Source: Kribbella antiqua
GTDB lineage: Bacteria; Actinomycetota; Actinomycetes; Propionibacteriales; Kribbellaceae
NCBI RefSeq assembly: GCF_004345665.1
Contig: NZ_SLWR01000009.1
Span: forward strand, 355,941 to 419,940
Reading direction: 5' to 3'
Length of the DNA: 64,000 nucleotides
Within the stretch, counting starts at the first letter, position 1. Each line of letters begins with the position of its first letter. The position numbers were made by a program, and so were the translations under genes. This document shows, piece after piece, positions 48,765-57,331 of the stretch. Below the pieces are notes generated by a model that was given only the letters and a program-made list of their open reading frames with translations, was not told the origin of the DNA and did no database searches.

Positions 48765-49469
48765 CTACATCGGAGGTAGTCGTCGCACGACCTCTTCGAG
48801 GCGGTCGACTACGGCTGGCAGCATCTCGGAAGCACTGAGAAGCCAGCGTGCGCTCCGGTCGATATTCGCGGAGCTGAGGAGTTCGGCGGCGATGGCGAGG
48901 TCATGCGCGCTTCGGGCGTCAACGCCGGGATCTGACGAGGACAACAGATCTACGAGATACCTCAGTTCGCGGGCCGTTTCTTCCGTTGCCTGCCCGGTCT
49001 CTTCTAGTCGCTCGGTGATCGACTCGAGGCGGTCGAGCGGCGGCTTTGCGACAGCGGCGAGGAGATCCATGAATGTATCAGGGTCCGGCAAGGTAACGCC
49101 GTTGAGCGCAGCCACCTCTGGACCGTCGTGCTTCTGTTTCCACTCTCGAAGACGCTCCGGAGGATATCGTTCCTCGTCGTCGTCAACCTCGCCGTGGTGT
49201 GGATAGCACAGCAGGAGAAGGTTGGCGAAGGCGTCACGCACTGAGGCGGGAATGTCTGGGCGGTAGCGGGCGCCTTTCACGCCATAGACATGCGCCACTT
49301 GGGCGTTCTTGCGGTAGACGCCGGGTCGGACCTCAAGTACAACCGGCATGACACACCCCGGCGCGTAGCAACGCCCGCTGCTCAAGGCCCAGAGTGCTGC
49401 TTCTGTGGCCGGTGGGATCTTCTTGCGCTTGCCTGCGCCATCGGCAGTGGACTCGGTATCCGGTGACAT
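48765..49469 (-). CDS. HNH endonuclease-domain protein
   Basis: 234 residues; ATG at 49469. The HNH fold with zinc ligands is clear: Cys34 and Cys39 in SGRCYAPGCVMP, AQVAHVYG with the catalytic His, and NLLLLCYPHHGEVDDDEERY with the Asn and His pair. Residues 125-234 form a helical coiled-coil-like C-terminus (LDRLESITERLEETGQATEE). Such proteins act as effector nucleases in defence islands; no restriction or methylase gene lies next to it. Divergent from the small gene at 49609. Confidence 0.9.
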   Translation of the reverse strand: MSPDTESTADGAGKRKKIPPATEAALWALSSGRCYAPGCVMPVVLEVRPGVYRKNAQVAHVYGVKGARYRPDIPASVRDAFANLLLLCYPHHGEVDDDEERYPPERLREWKQKHDGPEVAALNGVTLPDPDTFMDLLAAVAKPPLDRLESITERLEETGQATEETARELRYLVDLLSSSDPGVDARSAHDLAIAAELLSSANIDRSARWLLSASEMLPAVVDRLEEVVRRLPPM

Positions 49470-49608
49470 TGAGTCAGCTTGTCAGCGGGTGCAGCCGGCC
49501 GCAGCTCGCGACAGCGCGCCGACCGGGGTTGGTTAGCTACCGGGACGACGCAGAGGTGTTGTCACGGTCGCGGAGACTGGTGTTCGTGGCCACCGGGGTT
49601 CACGAGGA

Positions 49609-49971
49609 ATGACGGAAGCGAGTACAGCAGTGACTGACCTCAACTATGCGTGGGAGAAGTTCTTCACAGGTCTCGACAGCCTGGCGACTGGTGAAGGGAC
49701 TTTGCGCGAGCGCCTCAAGAGCGCATACACGTCCCAGATCAACCGCGCAGAGGACTGGAGCGGATCGAGTATCGACCCGGAGCTCGGTGAGATGGTCAAG
49801 CGGTTCCACGCGCGAATGCGGACGGTGGACAACCCGGGCGACGGCCGGGGCATCTACAGCGCCAGCATCGACGCGATGAGCGACGAGGAAGTCTCGACGG
49901 CCGCCCAGGAGCTGTTCTCAATCGCCCTTCGCCTCCACGAGCTGCACGCCCTCCAGTACGCAGACCGCTGA
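49609..49971 (+). CDS. Small hypothetical protein
   Basis: 120 residues, acidic and helical (LNYAWEKFFTGLDSLATGEG; MSDEEVSTAAQELFSIALRL). No domain recognised. The ATG at 49609 has GAGGA too close to it; an in-frame GTG at 49630 is an alternative. It precedes the zinc-ribbon gene by 71 bp. Confidence 0.65.
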   Translation: MTEASTAVTDLNYAWEKFFTGLDSLATGEGTLRERLKSAYTSQINRAEDWSGSSIDPELGEMVKRFHARMRTVDNPGDGRGIYSASIDAMSDEEVSTAAQELFSIALRLHELHALQYADR

Positions 49972-50042
49972 CCCCGATGGGCCATTAGGGAGCGATTACC
50001 GTGTCTCGATCAAATGCTGCCTGCGCCTAGTCTGTACTAGTG

Positions 50043-51176
50043 ATGGCGTACAAGATTCACCTCGGGTTCGAGTTGGTGGATTGTCAGGGGTGCGGGGCGC
50101 GCCGAGTGCGCGGCGTGGTATGTCCGGATTGTGCCAGGCAGCCTGATAGCTGGGAGGTCAACCAGAGCGTTCAGCGACGCCAAGCAATGGCAGCTGACCT
50201 GGCTCCGCTGCTTGCGGAGCCATTGCCTGATGCGGCTGAGAATTCCGTGCTCCTCGACTTTGGTGCAGTGTTTGGCAAACTGGCGGATTGGCTGCCGATG
50301 TTCCTGTCGGCGCTCCGCGATGATGGTGCTGATGGGTATCGTGAATGGCAGAGAACGCGAGCGGCGATAGTCGAATTCAATGAGATATCTGCTGTGGTCT
50401 CCAAGGCTACGGTGGTGCGGCCCTTAACTAAGCCGCTGAACATTTCTCGCCGGATCATTGCGGCCGGCCGTTCGACGGTTGCGCAATATGTCGCCGCCCT
50501 TGCAGCCAACACCCCGGCGACGGCCCAGTCCGCCGCCGCCGAAGCTCAAGCACAAATCGACAAGATGGCAGGGCTCGCGGAAGAGTTGAATTCGTGGCAA
50601 GAGCGATCCGAGCGGCTGGGGGAAGCTGGAGATGTTGCATCGATTCTGAATAGTCTGGTTCAGGATGGAATGGAGCAATCCGGCGCGGACGGCCTGCTCG
50701 ATCTGGATTCGAACTTCCGCTCCCGATTGACCTCCTTGCTGCTCGGATTGGATGTCTCGCCGGGTGTCGGGGTGCTCTATGCTGTTCATTCATCAATTGC
50801 AGATATCTATTTTGAGCGCGAGCACTACGACGCCTTGCTGCACGGGTTCGTCAGCGTATTCCTCTCAAATGATGCCGTTTTGGTGGACCTGCTCCATGAT
50901 GAGAGATTTCGTTCGGATCTGCGGGCTGCCGAGGTGGGAGCCCGTCGAGGTGCTGACCAACCAGAGCGCCAAGAACCAGCTCATCGCGACCGAGCCGTTC
51001 TGGTTCGCCTACACGGTCTTCTTCCACGCCCTGCTCACCGCGGACCGCTGGTTGATCGCCGGCTACTCCTTCAGGGATGCCTGCGTGAACGACATCCTGG
51101 CCCAGGTCTGGACCCACCGGAAGAACAACCCTCCGCAGATTCTCGTGGTCGCCTACGGCGACGAGCCGAAGTATGA
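50043..51176 (+). CDS. Zinc-ribbon protein, probably 3'-truncated
   Basis: The frame runs 377 codons but only the first 290 or so (to about 50,920) look native. Residues 13-31 are a zinc ribbon (DCQGCGARRVRGVVCPDCA). A long helical region follows (AAAEAQAQIDKMAGLAEELN; DVASILNSLVQDGMEQSGAD), then YAVHSSIADIYFEREHYDAL. From about 50,938 another frame carries a SIR2-like C-terminus, so the end of this frame is probably spurious. The head is AT-richer than the part behind the junction. ATG 50043 (GTG 50040 overlaps). Family not recognised. Confidence 0.6.
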   Translation: MAYKIHLGFELVDCQGCGARRVRGVVCPDCARQPDSWEVNQSVQRRQAMAADLAPLLAEPLPDAAENSVLLDFGAVFGKLADWLPMFLSALRDDGADGYREWQRTRAAIVEFNEISAVVSKATVVRPLTKPLNISRRIIAAGRSTVAQYVAALAANTPATAQSAAAEAQAQIDKMAGLAEELNSWQERSERLGEAGDVASILNSLVQDGMEQSGADGLLDLDSNFRSRLTSLLLGLDVSPGVGVLYAVHSSIADIYFEREHYDALLHGFVSVFLSNDAVLVDLLHDERFRSDLRAAEVGARRGADQPERQEPAHRDRAVLVRLHGLLPRPAHRGPLVDRRLLLQGCLRERHPGPGLDPPEEQPSADSRGRLRRRAEV

Positions 51177-51339
51177 GGAGATCAGCGCCGCCATCTGGGG
51201 TGGCAACCGCAGCGTTGCCGCTCCGACCCGCGCGAACCTCCGGGTCTACCGGCATGGCATCGCCGTAGCGCCCAACTGCTCCACCTGGGCGCGCTGGGAC
51301 GGCGCTGGCCTCGGCGACGTGGCCTGGCAGCTGACCTGA
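50938..51339 (+). pseudogene. SIR2-like protein, C-terminal remnant
   Basis: 133 codons without a start of its own. Motifs are TNQSAKNQLIATEPFWFAYT, DRWLIAGYSFRDACVNDILA and PPQILVVAYGDEPKYEE, the last third of SIR2-like NADase/deacetylase folds seen in bacterial conflict systems. The NAD-binding N-terminal part is replaced by the zinc-ribbon frame. Codon third positions become strongly G/C here, marking the junction at about 50,920-50,938. The CHAT protease gene follows 111 bp downstream on the same strand, so the SIR2 protein was probably its partner. Confidence 0.65.
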
Positions 51340-51450
51340 CAGCACTCGGCGGGCCCCGTCCTCCAGATCGGGGGCGGGGCCGCCCGCTTCAGGTAGACCA
51401 TGCAGATTTTCACTCACCGTCCCCCAAAGGACACGGACAGGACAGTGAAC

Positions 51451-52545
51451 ATGAGCAGTTCGATGTACCGACGTCAGCACCAGCTGAAGGTCAAGCAGGC
51501 GATGGACAGCCAGAAGAAGGCTGCCGACTTGCGCACCAAGGAGGCTACGAAACGACAGGACACGAACAGGGCCCAAACAGCTGCCCAGAAGACCAACAGC
51601 CCGGCCACCCGCAAGTCGCGGATGAACGACGCCAGCCGCGCCCTCACCGCGGCGGACAAGTACGGGAAGGACGCCTCCGAACTCGAGAAGAAGGCTGCGC
51701 GCTACGGCAGCGAGGCCGCAGACCTTCAGGTCAAGATCGCGAAGGCCGAGCAGGCGGAGGCTGACCAGGCCGAGCGGCAGCGCAAGCGCCAGGAACAGCA
51801 GCGCAAGACCGACGACCTGCGCCGGGCCCGCGAAGCTGAAGCCGAGCGGCACCGGATCCACGATCGGCTCAGCTCCACGGAAGCGAAGGCCGACGACGCC
51901 CTGCGCAAGCTGGCTGCCCCGAAGCCTGAGAAGCTGCGGGTCCTGATGCTCGGGGCCTCACCCGAAGGCGACCTGCGTGTCGGCCGCGAGCAAGCCAAGA
52001 TCCGTCGAGCCGTCGAGCGGGCGCTGCACCGCGAGCAGATCCAGCTCGACGTACGTACCGCCGCAACCACCGACGACCTGCTCGACGGCATCGCCAGGTT
52101 CCGTCCGCACGTCGTCCACTTCAGCGGTCATGGCCAAGACCAGCTCATCGGCTTCGAGGCCGACCTCGACGAGCACCACGTCGGTGTCGTCGTCACCATC
52201 GACAGCTTCGCCTCGGCCTGCGCCGCGACCGACACCCCGCCCGTTCTGGTGGTGCTGAACGCGTGCGAGACCACAACGGCTGCCGACCGCCTGGTCGCGC
52301 GCTTCGCCCCACTGGCAATCGGGATGGCCGGCGAGATCGACGACACCGACGCGATCACCTATGCCACCGGCCTGTACGCCTCGATCGCCAACGGTCACTC
52401 CGTCAACTCCGCCCACATGGCCGGCAAGGCAGCAGTGGAACTCGCTGGCGGGGAATACGAACTGCCGTGTCTGGTGGCGGCCGGCGACGTCGACCCGACG
52501 GCCGTGAAGTTGGTGAAGGGGCCGGGCAAAGACGCGCCGGCCTAG
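51451..52545 (+). CDS. CHAT-domain (caspase-like) protease with coiled-coil N-terminus
   Basis: 364 residues; ATG at 51451. Residues 1-155 are a Lys/Arg/Glu/Ala-rich coiled coil (SRALTAADKYGKDASELEKK; RQRKRQEQQRKTDDLRRARE). Residues 160-355 are a CHAT peptidase with the catalytic dyad His227 in VVHFSGHG and Cys272 in VVLNACETT, preceded by the first strand KLRVLMLGASPEG. Both residues are intact, so it should be active. CHAT proteases in bacteria are triggered effectors in conflict systems (for example with CRISPR type III-E and gasdermins). Here it sits behind a SIR2-like remnant. Confidence 0.92.
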   Translation: MSSSMYRRQHQLKVKQAMDSQKKAADLRTKEATKRQDTNRAQTAAQKTNSPATRKSRMNDASRALTAADKYGKDASELEKKAARYGSEAADLQVKIAKAEQAEADQAERQRKRQEQQRKTDDLRRAREAEAERHRIHDRLSSTEAKADDALRKLAAPKPEKLRVLMLGASPEGDLRVGREQAKIRRAVERALHREQIQLDVRTAATTDDLLDGIARFRPHVVHFSGHGQDQLIGFEADLDEHHVGVVVTIDSFASACAATDTPPVLVVLNACETTTAADRLVARFAPLAIGMAGEIDDTDAITYATGLYASIANGHSVNSAHMAGKAAVELAGGEYELPCLVAAGDVDPTAVKLVKGPGKDAPA

Positions 52546-52689
52546 CGGCATGTGCACGGACCGGAGCCGGACGTCGTTCTAAACCGATGCCCGGCTCCTC
52601 GGCCGAACCGGATGGGAAAGCTTGAGGCGTCCGCCGACTAGTCACCTCGTGGTGCAGGCTGTGGTGCGGCGACGTCGCCCACGAGTCGG

Positions 52690-52841
52690 GTCGACTTGCG
52701 CCGCCAGGAGTTCGCACCACGTGTAGCCCCACGCGGACGGCCGCGGCCGAGCCCGCAGGTCGGCGATATGGCTCTGATCAGCGCATTTGTGTGGTGCCCC
52801 CGGCAGGATTCGAACCTGCGACGCACGGTTTAGGAAGCCGA
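52690..52841 (-). repeat. tRNA-Arg-like 3' half (copy D) with repeated flank
   Basis: The minus strand of 52792-52841 reads TTCCTAAACCGTGCGTCGCA, GGTTCGAATCCTGCCGGGGG, CACC: a CCT anticodon loop, T arm and acceptor 3' strand. No matching 5' half is present, so it is an att fragment. The flank AGTTCGCACCACGTGTAGCC (52709) and GCATTTGTGTGGTGCCCCCG recur at 58,795-58,885. Anticodon-arm part equals repeats A-C. Confidence 0.8.
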
Positions 52842-52869
52842 GCCATCTCATCGAATGTGGCGCCGGATG

Positions 52870-54090
52870 TCACCCGGGCGTGCATCCACGACTGCGTTGC
52901 TCACTTTCAAGTTGACTAAGCTGGAGTTTTAGAGAATTAATCATGTTTGTTAATGCCATCCGCTCGCCAGTCGTCTCGGCGTCCTGCCTATCTTTTTCGA
53001 TCGACTTTAATCGATTGCTCAAATCGCGATGCTTCTTGTGCAGATTGGCGCAAATGGTACTGGAATCGGCGGTGACGTACACCGCCACAGGTGGACTCGA
53101 AACGAACACGCCAAGGCCAGCCCGTGAAACTCCCCATGAAGCACGGAATGTTCCATTGAGAAGCGGCGCGGTAATTGGCACATTGTAGATGGCGGAACTG
53201 TTGGGAACGAGGGTGCCCGGGTCGACCACCTGTCCTCCCCACATGGGGTAGGCAGAATTGAGGCCACCCCTCTCGACCACCCTGTAGCCCACGGCCATGT
53301 CCCATGTTGATGAGCCCCCGTTGCGCACATGAATGCGGGCGATGGCGTTGGCTCCCGGCTTCATATCCGCAGGTACTTGGTAGTCGACGATGGTGCCGAC
53401 ATCCACATAAGCGCTGGATGGATCTTGCCAGGTGTAGGTCTCCAATTTGAAAAATCCACGGATGAGGCCGCTCGTTGACGTTCCATTGGTTGTGATCGGT
53501 TTCGAAGGAGATGGTGCACTGTCATCTATCTCGATGTGAATACTGTCGTCGTTGGGATAATTGCAGTCATAAACCCACAGTCGTAATGTGGAGCCGACCC
53601 GGTCATAGCCATAAGCCAGGACGACGTGATTCTCTGTGGCGGACCATGGCCATATCGAATGAACTAATACCACTCCTATGGGGCAGAGATGTCCATTGTC
53701 GATCTCCGCAGTAATCTTCGGCACTTCGCCGACGCTGAAACGGAATAGTCCGCCACCGAGCCAGGTGTCGTGATCGAACATGCCATCCAGGAAGATCCAC
53801 CCGTTGAGCATAGAAAGGCCAGGACCAAGGCTGTCGAGCATGCGGTACCAGATGTGCGACACTACCTGGCGGGGCAGAAGGTCGGGCGATGTGCTCTTGA
53901 GTTGCGGCGAACCGGCCTCGTAAATGTCCCGAGCGAGGAAGCTCATGCCACCACAGAGGCCAAAGGATCGGCCGTCCAAGTCGATCCGAATCCCGAGGAT
54001 CCGAACTGGGAAGCTGCTCCCTGCCGGCCATGGGCCATTGCGGAACAACGGAGCATGAATCGATGGCTTGAAATTCCCAACGAACGGCAT
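52870..54090 (-). CDS. Papain/C39-like cysteine peptidase with Ig-like domain and coiled coil
   Basis: 406 residues from the ATG at 54090 (the frame extends to a TTG at 54102). Residues 40-180 look like a papain-fold peptidase: Cys46 in RSFGLCGGMSFLARDIYEAG, His155 in SATENHVVLAYGYDR and Asp175/Asn177 in LWVYDCNYPNDDS. Residues about 230-340 are an Ig-like domain of NBR1 type (PGANAIARIHVRNGGSSTWD; TAPLLNGTFRASWGVSRAG). The last 55 residues are a coiled coil (KKHRDLSNRLKSIEKDRQDA). No signal peptide. GC content is markedly below the neighbours, so it was acquired. Function unknown; a toxin-like effector is possible. Confidence 0.75.
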   Translation of the reverse strand: MPFVGNFKPSIHAPLFRNGPWPAGSSFPVRILGIRIDLDGRSFGLCGGMSFLARDIYEAGSPQLKSTSPDLLPRQVVSHIWYRMLDSLGPGLSMLNGWIFLDGMFDHDTWLGGGLFRFSVGEVPKITAEIDNGHLCPIGVVLVHSIWPWSATENHVVLAYGYDRVGSTLRLWVYDCNYPNDDSIHIEIDDSAPSPSKPITTNGTSTSGLIRGFFKLETYTWQDPSSAYVDVGTIVDYQVPADMKPGANAIARIHVRNGGSSTWDMAVGYRVVERGGLNSAYPMWGGQVVDPGTLVPNSSAIYNVPITAPLLNGTFRASWGVSRAGLGVFVSSPPVAVYVTADSSTICANLHKKHRDLSNRLKSIEKDRQDAETTGERMALTNMINSLKLQLSQLESEQRSRGCTPG

Positions 54091-54876
54091 ATGGACCACC
54101 AACTGCCTGTCCCGGCCTGGCTGATCGTATCCGCGAGGTCGTGCAGGCCAGCGAGGGGATGGCTGCTTCGACGTGGCCTCGGTTACGCAGACGGAGCCGG
54201 TGTCTACAGCAGACTTGTCACAGAGCTGCTCGTCGGCGTGTTACCCACGCACAGCACTTGTAAGCGGACTCCGGGATCGACCGTCGTAGTTCTGCCGCGC
54301 GATTCTCATAGTGCTCCCTCGTTCGAATGAAGTTCAAGTCATTCTCTCATTCTGAGTCGACTGTGAGGCGCGTGCATACATTGCGGGGATGATTCGAAGG
54401 CTTGTTTCACCTGAGAAGGGGGAAGATGGAACCGACGTCCGGGCTCTTCCTCAGGTTCGTCCGGGACTAGCAGGTGAAATTGGTGAGCGTCTATGGGCAT
54501 GACCACGCTGGCGCCTGCCGCAGCCGAGCGGCTGAACGACAGCTGGACCCGCTTAGCCTCGGTCGGCTGGACCGCCGGACAGAGCGCCGCGGCAGCGCTG
54601 GCCAGCGGGATTCCGCCTCGGGCTGGAACGCCGAACTCACCCGAGAAGGGCTGCAAGCAGCCGCCGACCGCCGCCCGAACCGGGGCTGAGCGAGAACCTC
54701 ACCGACCGCATCGTCATCCTGCAAACCTTCGTCGCCTGGCTTGACAAGCCAAGGCAACCGCGGGTTCACGAACGTTCTCACCTCCGTCGAACGCGTTCTC
54801 CTCCGTCTCGTGGCGGATCGCACGCCAAAGACCGCGTCACGATTCTGTCCCTGCCGCAACGGGTGCTCGTGACTCC
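54091..54876. other. Gene-poor stretch
   Basis: Upstream region of the peptidase gene, then short frames between 54474 and 54860 with Arg/Pro/Ala-rich translations and no motif. I support no gene. Confidence 0.55.
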
Positions 54877-55185
54877 GTGGGGTTGATCGGATGGCTGCAG
54901 GCGCTCGAAGCGCTAAGCGGACTCGCCGCGATCGCTTACGCGACTTCGCAACTCATCACCGGCCGGCAGGCGGCACCTGGGCAAGAGATGAACTGGAAAC
55001 GGCCGCGGGATGCTGCGTTGTTCTTCTTCTATCTGGGCTTATGGCTCCTGTTGCAGGGAGCGGCAGGCTTCGCCGGGCTTGAGCCGCGACTCCGAACCAT
55101 CCTCCGTCTGCTTGCCCTCGTCTCAGCGGGTGTTGCCTTCCTCTGCTACCGCCCACGGCGGATCCGATCCAACTCGACCCCATAG
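54877..55185 (+). CDS. Small membrane protein
   Basis: 102 residues from a GTG at 54877. Three hydrophobic segments: LQALEALSGLAAIAYATSQL, LFFFYLGLWLLLQGAAGFAG and TILRLLALVSAGVAFLCY, ending in a basic tail. The pattern is hard to get by chance, but the ribosome site is poor. Function unknown. Confidence 0.5.
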   Translation: MGLIGWLQALEALSGLAAIAYATSQLITGRQAAPGQEMNWKRPRDAALFFFYLGLWLLLQGAAGFAGLEPRLRTILRLLALVSAGVAFLCYRPRRIRSNSTP

Positions 55186-55382
55186 CCCCTGCGATCGAAC
55201 CTGACCTTTCCTGCGGCCGGCGGGCGCACGCTAGGACTCGGCTCGCGCCGGATGGGTCTGCAGATCGGAATTTGGTCGGTGTCCCCCGGGTGATGGACGC
55301 GCTCGGTCCACATGACCTCGACCGCTCACACCCGCCGCCGTGGGATCATTCGTGGTGCGAAATCGCGTTAAAGCGAGTCAGC

Positions 55383-55574
55383 TCACGGGGCGAGAAACGC
55401 TTCGAACGCGGACTCCTGACGCTTAGAGAGGCTGGTTGCTAGGGCATCATTGCCCCTTTTAATCCGCAACATGAGGCTTCGATCGATGTATCGACCGACA
55501 ACGGATCTAATGTAAGGCATTAGCTTGCTGGGGAGATCTGAGCCCTCCCCGACGTGGCCGGTTGGATCGCCCAC
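55383..55574 (-). pseudogene. Remnant frame ending RIKRGNDALATSLS-KRQESAFEAF
   Basis: 63 codons; the C-terminal half is encoded by the 53-bp repeat also found at 34,420, where the following residues differ. It may be the tail of an element-borne gene. Family not recognised. Confidence 0.4.
55416..55468 (-). repeat. 53-bp repeat, inverted partner at 34,420
   Basis: Minus-strand copy of 34420-34472 with one mismatch (position 55423). The two copies are 21 kb apart in opposite orientation. Confidence 0.85.
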
Positions 55575-55650
55575 CGGGCATTGTCAACATTCCACTCGCG
55601 CGCCCAGATTCGGGCGCAGCTCACGATGTCTGTGTAGGCGCGAAGGCGAC

Positions 55651-56603
55651 CTACCAAACGAGTCCGTCGAGATGGTTATGGCCGGAAAGCAGACGAGCGA
55701 TGCGGCCCTGCGCCGCTTCGCGTTCGTCCGGATGGGGGTGGTGTGCGTAGAGCGTGAGCTCCCCGTACATGTCGTAGAAGTTCAACCGTTCGCGCAGATG
55801 CTCGCGCTCGAACAGCTCCGGATACGCGCCGTTCAGCCATCGGGGAACCTCGGTGAGTGTGGTCTCGTCGAGCCCTTGTTCGTCGGGTGTTGGTGGGAAC
55901 TCTCGCGCCTTCGCGCACCAGCGCAAAATGGTGTCGAGCTCGACATCGGCTGGCTGAGCCAACGCCTCCGCGAAGTCGATCAGACCAGTGACGCGTCCTT
56001 GGTCGACGATCAGATTGGACCCATGTAGATCACCATGGACGAGGCAGGTCGGTCGGTGGCGAACAATGCCAGCCGCTCCTGGACCCAATCGGCAACATCG
56101 GCGAGCAGGCGCGAGTCATGACCGCGCACGCGCTGGGCAGCCTCGACCTGCTGGAGCGCCGCACCCACGACGGGTGGATGGAACGCAGACCATGGCTTGC
56201 CGGCGAGCGCGCTGGCAAGCCAGGGCGGCAGCACACCTGCCGGAGCAGGAACCCGGTGCAGAGCCCGCAACGCAGCACCCAGGCTCTCGATGATTGCCTG
56301 GCGGGTGGACGAATCCGCCGCCGGCCACGCTTCGTACAGGGTTCGTCCGGGCAAGCGTTCGGAGACGTACCACGGCCCGTCGGGGCCGTCGCCATGGGCG
56401 ACGTGCCGGGCGTGTGGGACCTCGCTACCGGCGAGCAGGTTGACGACTGCAGCCTCGTGGCGATACGCGTCGCGGAACCGTCCGTCGTTGTTCAGTCGTA
56501 CGACATACTCGTCACCCACCCACGCCCGGCTGACCCAGCCGGCCTTAGGCACAAAACGCCCGGTTGCTGGCAGATCAGCGGCCGCCAGGATCCTCAGCAG
56601 CAC
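55651..56603 (-). pseudogene. Aminoglycoside phosphotransferase-family kinase with a frameshift
   Basis: The frame from 56603 encodes an APH/choline-kinase-like N-lobe (GWVSRAWVGDEYVVRLNNDG; WYVSERLPGRTLYEAWPAAD). At 56,047-56,057, in GGTCGGTCGGT, the catalytic C-lobe moves to another frame: PTCLVHGDLHGSNLIVDQGR (catalytic Asp) and VTGLIDFAEALAQPADVELD (metal Asp), then to the stop at 55651. Adding one more CCGA unit on the minus strand would restore ATDRPTCLVHGD, so a 4-bp repeat contraction or a 1-bp loss explains the break. All catalytic residues are still encoded. Confidence 0.85.
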
Positions 56604-57331
56604 CGGATCGGTCGCCGGCTCGACGAACGATGTTGATCGGGTGATCGCGGTGCTCCTCAGAACGGTCGACCAAGAACATCAACGTATCGACCTCAACCGA
56701 AGAGAGCGATCGATTTTCACCCAAGCAGGACTCGCGTGGCGCGGCGGGGGTGCCGCGCAATCGAGCGGGAGAGGTCCGTTGCCCTCTGCGAGACCACAAA
56801 GTGTTGAGAATCGATCGTTTCTCGACAGCCGTGTCCGGGACCGCTGCCATCCCGCGACGCAGCAAGGATCTCCGTGTTGCGAAACGTGTTGTGTACGGAA
56901 CCTGGCTAACAAGTCGGCGCCGCCCGATTCTCGACGGCGGATTTGCACGACAACTGAGGGTGCCCGTGCTGCGGGTCCGCACCAGTCGGATCTTGCCACC
57001 CCATGGGCCCGGCAAGTTCATCTGCTACCCGTCAGCCTGAACGCGGCGCGTGGTGCGGATCGTGGTGCGAAGTGGTGTTAACTGCTGCGGGATGTGTTGC
57101 CGTGGTGCGAAGCGAACGATGGCAAAGTTGCTGGTGGAGACCAGATGCGGCGGTGTCGTTCCTCCTCGTAATGAGAAGGTCGTCAATTCAGCTCGACATT
57201 GTTGCCAGCCGGTTGCGCTGTCCTCGTCGTCGATGCGGACCCGAGGTTGGCGGCGGTGAGCCCCAGAGGGGTCCTGGCGTAAACTCCGGGTTCGACGCGT
57301 GCAGGGTCAAACCGGAAAGGTGCCGATAGAC
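56604..57331. other. Gene-free stretch with repeated words
   Basis: No supported gene. Contains GTGGTGCGAAGTGGTGTTAA (57063), GTGGTGCGAAG (57112) and TCGTTCCTCCTCGTAATGAG (57155), the last repeated at 58,312. Confidence 0.6.

Larger units (their letters stand above)
55186..55650. other. Gene-poor stretch with the second 53-bp repeat
   Basis: Contains GTGGTGCGAAATCGCGTTAA (55353), a motif that recurs at 57,063, and the repeat 55416-55468. Confidence 0.55.

Noticed and set aside
52792..52841. Functional tRNA-Arg gene
   Set aside because: The 5' half is missing and the anticodon stem does not pair fully. The same holds for 58881-58930.
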